Below, one piece after another: positions 45,728 to 55,093 of a DNA stretch of 64,000 bases. The stretch is taken from positions 61,578 through 125,577 of the forward strand of contig LGRX02033462.1 in the NCBI GenBank assembly GCA_001247695.2, in the 5' to 3' direction. How positions within the stretch are numbered: position 1 is the first letter of the stretch; each line of letters starts with the position of its first letter. Below the pieces are notes generated by a model that saw only the letters and a list, made by a program, of their open reading frames with translations, made no database searches and had not been told where the DNA came from. The position numbers were made by a program, and so were the translations under genes. Source of the DNA: Cymbomonas tetramitiformis. Taxonomy: Eukaryota > Chlorophyta > Pyramimonadophyceae > Pyramimonadales > Pyramimonadaceae.

Positions 45728-45775
45728 AGCAGGCCGCACCCCATTCTTCGTTCGCGATGTATCGAGATACAAAAA

Positions 45776-46440
45776 TTGTTAAAGTCATTGGAAGATCTTT
45801 TGGTTGAGGAGACCGAGCGGCGCAAAAAGGCGGCGATTAAACGCCAAGGGGGGGATAGAACAAAGAAAGGCTTTGACGTGCTGTGGAGTTTTAGCATGGG
45901 CAGCACCGCACGCCCACCCAAAAACGGCAAGCGGAAGGATGGCACCATAGCTTTCGACCTGCCGCATAATTTGAAGAAAGGTAGAATGGTTTGTCACACT
46001 GACCCCTTGTTGTTGCAGTCGCACACCGGCTTCAAGAGGAAGTTGTGGGTGCTTGCCGGGTTCGTTCTAGACTATCTCGATCCCGGATACAAGGATGGAG
46101 GGTGGGCTCTCTATGCATCGTGTAAAGACGATGCCGCCGAGATTGAATGGCATCAAGACAAAAACGATGTCCAATATCAGTACTGGGCAAAGCTAGGAAC
46201 TTTTGAAAACGAGTTCGTAGACTTTGGGGGAAGTGAAAACCAGGATAAGACACACAGCTTTTTCGGATCTCGGGAGGAAGGTGAGCCATATCGAATTGTG
46301 AAGTGTGACACAAGGGGGTGGCATCGAGTCTCTCAGGAAGCCAGACTTTGAGGGTATCAGTTACACCCTTGCGTGGTTCAAGATGTATGACAGCAACCAA
46401 ACTTGCTTTCCTCTTAGGTTTTGGCCGCCCGTGTATGTAT
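45776..46440 (+). CDS. 2OG-Fe(II) dioxygenase-like protein (MULE cargo)
   Basis: The frame from ATG 45776 contains GFVLDYLDPGYKDGGWALY, then EIEWHQDKNDVQYQYW (HxD iron motif, nt ~46147-46167), and later KCDTRGWHRV, which gives the distal His and an Arg. The frame stops at 46351, but the next frame continues with FEGISYTLAWFKMYD up to a stop near 46440, so a small frameshift probably truncates it. HxD...H...R with a following beta strand is the pattern of AlkB/TET-JBP-type oxygenases, some of which are carried by fungal and algal transposons. The N-terminus (LEDLLVEETERRKKAAIKRQ) is helical and charged. The family cannot be fixed without a structural search. Confidence 0.5.
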
Positions 46441-47084
46441 AAAATAAATGTATACTTCGTTGTCTAGGATTGCCTTGCTCAATTCGTAACATGTACTGCC
46501 TACTTCAAAAACTTAAGATAACCGATCGAAATAACCACATATTGCAAGCAAGCATAGCAAAGTTCATATGGTATCACGGTATTCGTACATATCTTATGCC
46601 TCACAGTAATATCTGGTGAGGCATAACAATAAACCGACTATGTGTTCTTGTCCATGAGGTACATAGCATAGGTGTATAGCAGTCGAATACGGTATTCCGC
46701 AGATAGCTCTCCCGCAAGCAGTATACGGGTGAAAATAAGATATTGCGGTGGTGATAAGTGAGTTATCACATAGGCGTAGTCGGGTTCGCAACCGACGACG
46801 TAGTGGAGCTGACACGTATCGTTGTGAATATTGCGGCGAGTTGGAGTCGGCAGTTTTCCGTTGTGTTTGGCCGTAAGACTTGACGCCGGGTACGGCGTGG
46901 AGACAAAACACTCACGCGTTTTACACGGTAAAGGCAAAAAATACGAAGAGAGCTTGTTAGTTTGAACAGATTTCTTAATATTGTTCACCATGACGGTATT
47001 CTAAATACTGGAGGTTGAAGTATATTGTAAACGGTATTTGAAAACGGTATTTGGCTCTTTATGTCAAAAGAGGTCGACGTATAT
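46441..47084. other. Right noncoding part of the 6.8-kb MULE
   Basis: No gene supported between the cargo ORFs and the right TIR. Confidence 0.5.
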
Positions 47085-47195
47085 GACTCACGGGTCATTC
47101 GTTGTCATGCGTGTGGAGTAATGACACGAAAAACGTGGAGTAATACACGGCGTGGAGTAATGACACGAAAACCGTGGAGTTTTCACCCATATCCC
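47085..47195. repeat. Right terminal inverted repeat of the 6.8-kb MULE
   Basis: Inverted partner of 40424-40530. It ends CATATCCC and is followed by the duplicated CTGACCAAT. It has one additional TGGAGTAATGACACG unit relative to a minimal TIR. Confidence 0.85.
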
Positions 47196-47204
47196 CTGAC
47201 CAAT

Positions 47205-48130
47205 GGCCACCTTCGTCGACTTCCGCCCACTCCCTAGCTCAACGTAGTCGACCAAGCTACTACAGCCGCCGCCCTCAGTCCTAGCCGAAAAGGGCACCAT
47301 TGATTGGATGGTTCGACGATCCGTCTACCTCCAGTCCTCCGCCTTCAACCCACACGGTATCTGCCACGTCGACTTGTACACCGACGGCAAGCCGTACCCT
47401 GAGGGCAACTCCCAGTGCGAAGCCTTCTACTCCCTCGACGACCCTGCCGAGGACCACAGCTGGCACGGCGGAGCCTTCTGGGCAAATCCACCGTACCTCA
47501 ACGCCCTCATCCACCGTATGCTCACCAAGATGTTAAAAGACTTCTGGAAAGACCCCAACAACACCTCGTTCACCGTCGTCTTGCGTCGATCAGAGACGGC
47601 GACTTGGTGGCCACTCACCTATTTCTTCCAGGAGATTGACAACATCCCAGCGGGCACTACTGGACTCTTCTCTCGACCTCGAGCCGGTACCTACGACCCT
47701 GAGGCGCTCACCGACGCAGCCGAGGAAGGTGGTGCCGACAGAGTCTTCATCCAGGGCACCCCCTTCGACACGGTGGTGCTGTACAAAGACGCCACCACGG
47801 TGCCCCGCATCGACCCGAACCAGTACTTGCACACCTGCCTTGGACACTGCTCCGCCGAGTATGTCATCCACCTCATCAAGCAAGGCGTCAAGTTCTGCGT
47901 CAACAGCCAGCGTATATCGCCACGTACGTTGAGTACATTACTCAACGACTGCGGCTGTGCACACTGCCACGCCGCGAACACTCATCGACTTGGTCCTTTC
48001 AACACGTTCACCAAGGCCATCCTGCAGTCCTCGACATAGCCACTATCGCGCGCCTACGGCTAAGCCTGTAAAATGGTCTGATGCCAAGCCCTTCGAGTAC
48101 ATCTTTGCGGACACCTGGTGACCGTGTAGA
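47205..48130 (+). pseudogene. Copia integrase N-terminal part
   Basis: The frame 47308-48039 ends with the zinc-binding integrase N-domain: YLHTCLGHCSAEYVIHLI...CGCAHCHAANTHRLGPF (H-H-C-C). Just before it FDTVVLYKDATTVPRID fits the gag-pre-integrase segment. The coding sequence then runs on as FEYIFADT, which supplies the first catalytic Asp, up to the hAT MITE. The 47205-47307 stretch joins the protease region across the MULE insertion. Confidence 0.75.
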
Positions 48131-48138
48131 CCACCAGG

Positions 48139-48427
48139 CAGAGTGGAAGTCTTCCAAAAATCTTTACGGCCCGCAATTGAGAAAATGCCTGGCCCGCTTT
48201 TGGCCAAAACGGTCAAGGAAGAAAAATGCTCGCCGCAGGCGCGAAATTTTGAAATTAAGTATGGGGGTTTGATAAAAAGTGGCATTAAATACCTATATTT
48301 TTGGCCGAAGCTTGGCCGGCGCATATTTTTGTGCGGCCCGGGGGCGAAAGAACCTTCGGCCCGCTTTCGGCCCGGAGCGAGCTTCTGCGGCCCCGGGCCG
48401 GCCCGCCACGGTAAGACTTCCACTCTG
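48139..48427. mobile_element. hAT-type MITE in copia integrase
   Basis: 289 bp with 15-bp inverted ends CAGAGTGGAAGTCTT and an exact 8-bp target duplication CCACCAGG (48131-48138 and 48428-48435). End sequence CAGAG and TSD length fit hAT. The interior is GC-rich with GGCCCGCTTT(T/C)GGCC words and no gene; open frames across it are not functional. Confidence 0.88.
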
Positions 48428-48494
48428 CCACCAGGCTTCGACGACTCCGTTTATATACACGGCTTCAAATGCCCCCGCCACGAAGAAAGCCTAC

Positions 48495-49685
48495 TGCCTA
48501 TTACCCACAGCTTAAGGTGGCTTAAGCCACCTTAACCCCTAATCTGCGACGTGATGAGCTATCTCATCAAAGACTCAAATCTGAGTTTCTCTGCGACATG
48601 TAACTCAAATTCACTTTTGAAGACAGTTCTGAAAAGCTCTCAGCAAGCCGCATGCAATCGTGCACTTGTGAGCAACCAAGCTGTCTTGATGCTCTTGATA
48701 TCCTTCGAGACGCGCTCCATTTTAACTTGGCCATACTGGGTTACATCTAGGGCACATGTGCAGTAGTGTTACAACCCCCCTAATACTCTAAATAGCCCTA
48801 ACCACATGTTGGATACTTGGTAAAATTACATCCGGAAGTCTAGGGTCAATATTAGGGCTTAGGTTGTTAACAATGTGCACATACATCAACATTTTTCGGT
48901 TGATAATCACGTCGCCGGTATCAATTGTCGTGCATTTCAAACCTGCGTATGCGATTCGCCTTGCGAAGACCTTTCCGACACTATTTTCAAAAGTTGAGTT
49001 AGGACCGTTATGCAAAAGTTATCGTATATAAACCTAACTTTTCAAAAACCCAAAATTCCTTTCGCAGATTAGGGGTTAACTTAAAGGGCTCATGGGGGCT
49101 TCTTCGGCGGTGCTTTCAAAATATGGAGACCTTAGTCGTCAAGATCTTGAGCTGCTCTTTCTGCAGTGTCTTATCAAAAGTTTGATCTGAGTTCATCTTG
49201 ACTCTCAAAATCTCGGTTGAAGTAGGGTGGGTATTTCCCAATTTTCCTTAAGATGGCTTAAGCCACCTTAAGCTAATTAGCTCACCGGGGGCTTCCTCTA
49301 AGACGCTTTCAAAATTTGGAGACCTATGTTGTCAAGATCTCGAGCTGCTCTTTCTGCAGTGTCTTGCCAAAAGTTTGATCCGAGGTCATCTTGACCCTCA
49401 AAATCTCGGTTGAAGTAGCATGGGTATGCAAAAACCGGGAAAATCGCTCAAATTTTACTAAATGTTGCACCCTCTTGGATACTTCCCAAAATTGCTCACC
49501 GGGAACTTGGGCTCGCCTAATAGTGCACATAGTGTCTAAAAGAAGACAATGTCGCCGTCATTTTGAGCTAAAAAAATCTAGCTTCCGGTACCGATAGCTC
49601 CCGTGATAATTGAAAACGTTAAGTGTGGTTAAGCCACCCTAAATCGTTGTTAGGGTGGCTTAAGCCACCCGAAGGGTAATAGCCA
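48495..49685. mobile_element. TIR element D (4-bp TSD family)
   Basis: 1191 bp, ends TGCCTATTACCC and GGGTAATAGCCA, target duplication CTAC (48491-48494 and 49686-49689). Its subterminal motif is the 24-bp perfect palindrome at 48512-48535 (core GGTGGCTTAAGCCACC), repeated near 49248 and 49650. The block CAAGATCTCGAGCTGCTCTTTC shared with element B occurs here twice (about 49137 and 49330). No coding capacity. Confidence 0.88.
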
Positions 49686-49689
49686 CTAC

Positions 49690-50840
49690 ACCTTCTCCTC
49701 CTCTACGAAGAGTGGGCAACACCTTCATCTCCAACAAGTACTTGACGACGTTTACGCACACGGCCACCGCCCGAAGAACATCGTGTTCAGAACGGACAAC
49801 GCACACGAGTTCGCCTCCGACGAAATGCGTATTCTCTTCCGCAAGTACAACATCAAACACCGTGCGTCCAGGCCCTCCGTACATGCACGAGTTCCAGGCG
49901 CAGATCGAAGTGCTATGGCGAGACATGGTGAAAGTCATGACCACCATCATGAAGACTTACGGAGCCCCGCTCAACGTCTGGCCCCTCGCCGCGCTTCACG
50001 CCACTAACACCATCATGAACTCCATGCCTAATCGACACATTGCCATGGACTCCCCCCACTACCGTTTCACGGGCGAGCAGTTCGACTACACGCAGCTCCG
50101 ACCGTTCTGGTCAGAGTGCTATGTATGGCAAGACCCTGATCAACGGCAAAAGGATGGCGAGCCAATCCAAGTCTCCGCCAAGCTTATCGACAACGCCAAG
50201 CGCTACCATTACGTTGGCAACGTGTCCAAGTCCACCTATCTCTGCTTCGACACTGCCAAGGCGAAGCTCAAGCAGTTGGCCAGACCTCGATTCCTCCCAG
50301 ACTACGATCTCATGGCGAAGCACTACCTCGCTAACACTCACGACGCACTTACGGAGCCATCCACGGACGCCGAGCCCTACACTCGCAGCCTCTATCCGAT
50401 TCGACGCCCTCAGCAGCTCGTATCTAACGCCATCCTCGACAGCGCCTGCTCCAAGCACGGCAACGAGACCCACGCCTACGTCCAAGTGCAATGCACACAG
50501 CAACGCCTACATACCAGTTTGGGCAACGCTGAAGCACTACCTCGCCATGGACAAATCTCACTACGCCGAACTTCTGCGATATCTACGACACCGTCAGAAG
50601 CACGGCGACACCAACATCTACTACCCCTGCTTCGCACAGTGTGCCGCAAGGCCAGTGTACAGGCAGAAGTACCACCCCGCCACCGTCGTATCAGTTGATC
50701 ATTCTCCTGACGCACAACTACGTTACCAGGTGTACTTCAATTCCCTCGACAGCCACAACACGGCCTACTGCGACACTGACGCCATCGTCCTTGACACCAC
50801 TGCCAAAGCCATGCTTCTCGCCACCCGCGACTCTATCTGA
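49690..50840 (+). pseudogene. Copia integrase core and C-terminal part
   Basis: After element D coding resumes with HGHRPKNIVFRTDNAHEFAS, the second catalytic Asp, then (after a frameshift near 49860) QAQIEVLWRDMVKVM with the Glu, and LNVWPLAALHATNTIMNSMP, SPHYRFTGEQFDYTQLRPFW, typical of copia integrase. The chain continues to FLPDYDLMAKHYLAN; another frame shift near 50500 leads to KYHPATVVSVDHSPDAQLRYQVYFNS. Together these give the D-D-E order with several frameshifts. Confidence 0.8.
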
Positions 50841-51048
50841 CGACGTCGCCTCAGACTTCCCAGACGACGTCTTCATGGACGAACCCGACGACATCAAAGC
50901 CAAAGCGGCACTACTAGGACCTAATCGACACCACTGGAACGCCGCTATGGACAGTGAGATGCTTGGTGTTTGCGAAGAAGGACGCACCGTATTGACGAAG
51001 ACCTTCCCCAAAGACGCCAAAGTCCTCCCCACCAAGCTCGTCTGCAAG
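50641..51048 (+). pseudogene. Start of copia reverse transcriptase, truncated
   Basis: The frame contains DDIKAKAALLGPNRHHWNAA, MDSEMLGVCEEGRTVLTKTF and LPTKLVCKVK. This matches the conserved start of the copia RT (W..AM..E......T......P.....I..KW.F..K). Similarity stops at about 51048 and the remaining RT and RNase H are not found in this window. Confidence 0.75.
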
Positions 51049-51261
51049 GTAAAATGTATTGGGCACGAAGTGGGAACTGTTTCCGCGCGATCGAGACGTC
51101 ATCAGACCTGTGACAGGTCGTCATCGTCTCTTCGCCGGAAATTTCCGGCGAAATCACATTGATACGCTTCGGCATGGGTGTCGCTCGCGGGAAACCTGTT
51201 ACCTTCCCACCTTTCTAACCAAATTGCGCCTCCACTTCTAAACTGCTTTCTATGCTGCATT
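51049..51261. other. Left flank of second MULE, with 22-bp palindrome
   Basis: The copia sequence ends and unrelated sequence begins with TATTGGGCACGAAGTGGG. A perfect 22-bp palindrome, TTCGCCGGAAA plus complement, lies at 51131-51152. It may include the MULE 5' terminus, but no matching right end was found. Confidence 0.45.
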
Positions 51262-54166
51262 ATGGCTGTACCAGTTGGGGCGCCGAACCCAGAAGCTGAA
51301 GCGGCTCGCCCATACAACCCCCACACTCTTACTAGACAGTCTAGGAATCACGCTATCCCTCCTGTTCGCCACTGGCGCCTAGAGTTCTATTCAGCGCGCG
51401 ACGAAGATGTCCAAGATCTTCCTTTGCAGTTTAGAGCGGCTCTTCGTCGCTGGCTGCAAACTCGGGATTGCGGGGTTTTCTGGGTATTTTACTCCGCTAG
51501 TGGGATACCTCGTTTAACAGTCCCTGCGTGGGAGATCTCTAACAACTAGCATCTACGCGAAACTCTTCCACCCTAACGGTGCGCTTTCGCACTATGACTT
51601 CCGTGGATGATTTGTCCTCTGCTGTTCCTTCGACATTACCGCCAGTGGTCCTCACCGAGAAAATCATTTGTGTTGGCGCACAAGCCTATCACATTCCTCT
51701 GGGACCGATCTCGCGTTTCGAGCTTACATGGTCTTGGCAAAAAACCGCGAGGTCGCGCTATCCCAAGTTGCTTCCTACAACATACCTCCCACTATCCCGT
51801 TTCCAAGACTTCTTGCAAGCTGAAGGTATCTTTGCATCTCCGCGGGCGGATCCTAACCCAAAACAATTCGGCCTGCAGCCGCGTACACGGCCCACGGGGG
51901 AACTTCCCCCTCCCTGTTCTACCCCTCCATCCCACACCTTCCTTGCCGCTCCACTCCACACTCCCTCCCACCCACCTTCCCCACCACCTCCCTCCACTTT
52001 CGCCCACATCCTCTCCTTCTTCCTTGACCACCTCTCCTCTTCTTCTTCTGCCTTACCACTTTCCCTCAGGCAGCCGTCTTCACACCGACCTCCTTGCCGC
52101 AGACGACTGCCTATGACCGCCCCTGTACGACTTTTAGCACGGCCGTGTAGTTTTTCGTACAGTGACCACCTCTCCTCACATGTAGGAGAAAGAGCCTTGC
52201 TCTGAGGCGCGCCATGATAGCGGGGGTAGCCACTTCTTCGGATGCCCACTTGTGGGGTGACTGCACTCTTAGGACTCTGCCCTAGCTGTCGGCGTAAATG
52301 CTTTATTATTATTATTATTTCGCGAGACGAAAAAAAAGAAAACCACCCGGGTCCAAAAACTGCGTCCTACGCATGACGAGTTCCCTTACAAACGCACGTT
52401 CCATTGTCGCTGTGGCTTCCGAACTGCGCATCGGCAGCGTTCCTACACCTCAGCCCCTACGTGCCCCCCCACTCAAGGTGTCATTCGACGACCGAATACC
52501 AAGCGCAAGAACAATCAAAGTGCCGCATTCTGCGGTTGCAAGGCATCCTTCAAAGTTGGCGTTCCAGTTTCAACCCCTCGCGACGACGCTGGTCCAGTTA
52601 TTCCAATCACGTACCTCCAGATGGAGCATCAGAACCACTGCGTAGCCTCATGTCTTCCTTTCTGCGAGATCCCTGGGCACTACACGAAGTCCATCAATGG
52701 TAAACGTCTGGGATCCACCGTCAGGAGATCAGTGACGTCTTACGAGAGTAGTTCCTGCGCTTTCAGTATCGGAATAACTCCAATGTCAAACCCAAAGATA
52801 TCAAGCGGGCGTGGCGTGAAAGGCGGGTTGCAGAAGGTGCCCTGGTCTTGGATCCAACTACTGGAGACGTCTCCAAAGAGGTACGTCTAGCTACCAGATA
52901 TCACCGCATACCTGCCACTCCTCAACAACATGCAACCTGCCCTCCACAGCATGCAACAACATGCAACACCATGCAACCCCTCCACAGCATGCAACCTGCC
53001 TGCAGCCGCCCCCCCAGGATGCAACTTGCATCCCCTGCATCCTGCCTTCTCCAGCATGCAACCTGCCCCCCTAGCATGCAACTCGGCACCCCCAGCATAC
53101 AACCTGCCCTCCTCCCTCACTCACGATTGCTTCGGCACCTACAGGCGTCGCGTGATGATAACCTTTCTCGGGATGATCTGCGGAATGCCCGTAAGGCTGT
53201 GGCCAAGGAGACGTGGATGTACGATGAAGACCCGTTGCTTTCTATCGAGATGTGGGTGGAATTACACCAAGATTGCGTACAGTAATCACCTGTTAAGAAA
53301 CTGGAGATTTGGGGCCAATAAAGCACATTTGCCTGGAATCTGTACTTCCCGCCGCACCCCCATTTCTCTTTCTTAGCTTAACACCGTATTCTCTATTTCT
53401 TAACACTATCAAGCCGAGAGGAAAGCCACCAGCAATATTCACCAAATCGGGCACCCCCTCCACAAAGCTGGCTACTTTCTTATTGGCGGGTTTCTTATTA
53501 CTGAGTGATTACTGTACTGTATCACCAGCCGCAGGAACTCTATGAATGCCTGTTTCCCGGCTGTGAGCGCCCCGCGTCACAAGGCCCCGTAGGAGGTACG
53601 CATGTAATCCACCTCCTGTTCTAGTATGTTCGGATTTTGTTATCGCTTCTTCTCACAACGTCGTATTTTTTTGTGCAGGAGAACCAACCGCAGTATCTTT
53701 CTGTGCTGATCACTCTCCGCCACAGTTTGTTCGCCTAGCCACGGAGTCGGTTGTCCGTGTCCCCTTTGTCATGGGTATAATGACAGCGGCACAATTCAGC
53801 GAACTGGTAAAACATCCCGGGACTGTCCTGATGGACACCACCTTCGGAGTCAATCGGTATGGTTTCGAGCTTGGTACTCTAAGCTTGATTAACGAGTTTG
53901 CTCATGGGTTTCCTTTTGCCCATGCAATTCTGCAAACGACTACCGCCGACGAGCTTGCTAAGTTCTTAAGATCTGTGAAAGTCAAACTGGCACCTCGACT
54001 GCCAACGCCCTGGCAGCCGACATTCATCATTGACATGCCACTCGCGGAGGTCAACGCCATTAAAGCCGTGTTTGGCTGTGAATACGCTCCGCGGTGGATC
54101 ATTTACTGCACCTGGCACGTCACCCGCGCTTGGGTGAAAGGAGCCTGGGAGAGAATGCGTCAGTGA
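51262..54166 (+). pseudogene. Second MULE transposase, multi-exon and degenerate
   Basis: ATG 51262 opens MAVPVGAPNPEAEAARPYNP. Further coding pieces: TEKIICVGAQAYHIPLGPIS at ~51650; a zinc module YKRTFHCRCGFRTAH...AAFCGCKASFKVGVPV at ~52390-52600, like that of the Kaonashi-like gene; an N-terminal helical part interrupted by an in-frame stop near 52750; and RNARKAVAKETWMYDEDPLL at ~53190. An intron with acceptor TTTGTGCAG at ~53678 leads to the catalytic start LMDTTFGVNRYGFELGT (D) and FIIDMPLAEVNAIKAVFG (D), CTWHVTRAW. The frame ends at 54166 where the 174-bp satellite begins, so the third acidic residue and SWIM part are missing. A GCATGCAAC-rich minisatellite lies at 52930-53100. Confidence 0.65.
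52930..53110. repeat. GCATGCAACCTGCC-type minisatellite
   Basis: Irregular CATGCAAC repeats (about a dozen), probably inside an intron of the degenerate MULE gene. Confidence 0.75.
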
Positions 54167-54171
54167 GGTGT

Positions 54172-54483
54172 CGCAAAAACTCAAGGTGTCCCACAGTGTG
54201 TCCCGTGCATAATGCAAGTTTTCAATGTTTTTAAGTTCGCCGCACCTTGCCGCGACTATTCTAAGGTTCACCGCAATGTTGATTTTTTGAAAAAATCTTT
54301 TACCAGCTTGTAATTACGAAAAAATCGCTATTTTGGGCCTTTTTCGCCCGTTTTGAGTGCGGGTGATCATGTGGAGTGACTTGGGGGTTTAATGAGCGAG
54401 TTTAGAAGTTCGCCACACCTTGCCGCGACTATTCTAAGGTTCACCGCGTTTTTTGGTCACAGAAAAAATCTTTTCCCAGCTTG
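54172..54483. repeat. 174-bp satellite, left block
   Basis: About two units, continued at 57953 after LTR element 3. The core TTGCCGCGACTATTCTAAGG is highly conserved. Confidence 0.88.
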
Positions 54484-54705
54484 TGCTGGACTGGGGTACC
54501 TTAGCAGTGCTTAGACCCCTAGTAGTTAGACTGTCTCTAGTTACGTGTGTCACACGTAGCAGATTCAGATCTGACTCCGTGACCTAAACCCTAAACCCTT
54601 ACGGCTATATCTGGACAGCCGTTAGCGGTTCCGTTGACTATTCACATATCCGTATTCTGGTTTATCTATAGCACGAGTATATATCTAGCCCACAGTATAC
54701 TCACA
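54484..54705 (+). repeat. 5' LTR of element 3
   Basis: Starts TGCTGGACTGGGGTACC. Contains CCTAAACCCTAAACCC at about 54583-54598, two TTTAGGG-type telomere-like units. The following bases GGTAGTGGACC resemble the primer site of elements 1 and 2 only weakly. Confidence 0.93.
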
Positions 54706-55093
54706 GGTAGTGGACCTAATCCACGCTATCCACTGATTGTTTTGGCCATGATTGGCTAAACACCCGCAGGTTGGGGCGCCAACGCCGGTGCCCGGCGCTA
54801 GCAGCTTTGATGTTTTGAGCGGTTTCGCGTTTTGAGGCGAGGGGAGCATTCTTGTTGGATCGGCTCGAGACGACTTGGACGACGACGATTGGTACCGCAA
54901 TTCTGGACGTGAAAAGGGACTGGTGATGCTGAGCTCCCTCCCCTAGTAGCATGCGCGCCAGAGCGACTACGTCGACTTCAATACTTTCAGCAACGAACCC
55001 TGACGCCACATTTCGAGTTTTGCTTTTTGCTCCGCACGACTTATCAGAGCTCGCCGGGCGCCCTGGCGGGCGCTTCACGAGGGACTATCAGAG

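Larger units (their letters stand above)
40424..47195 (+). mobile_element. Mutator-like element carrying methyltransferase- and dioxygenase-like ORFs
   Basis: The 9-bp target duplication CTGACCAAT is exact (40415-40423 and 47196-47204), as expected for MULEs. Termini start GGG and are inverted repeats of about 100 bp, with blocks AAAACTCCACGGTTTTCG and TCCACGTTTTTCGTGTCATT in both. Inside, on one strand: a MULE transposase gene (broken by element C and frameshifts), a perfect 33-bp-arm palindrome, a methyltransferase-like ORF and an HxD...H dioxygenase-like ORF. All cargo lies between the TIRs, so it is part of the element or was captured by it. The element sits in the copia region between protease and integrase. 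Confidence 0.88.
34894..51048 (+). mobile_element. Decayed Ty1/copia element broken by nested insertions
   Basis: The copia order gag, protease, integrase, start of RT can be followed along the plus strand through five interruptions: TIR element B (35531-36609), a 6.8-kb MULE (40424-47195, itself holding element C), a hAT MITE (48139-48427) and TIR element D (48495-49685), ending where foreign sequence starts near 51049. Removing each insertion with its target duplication brings the flanks back into coding continuity. Several frameshifts and stops make it a pseudoelement. RNase H and both LTRs were not identified. Confidence 0.8.

Noticed and set aside
53000..53120. Frames rich in M, Q, P and C across the GCATGCAAC region
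   Set aside because: Minisatellite translation, probably intronic.
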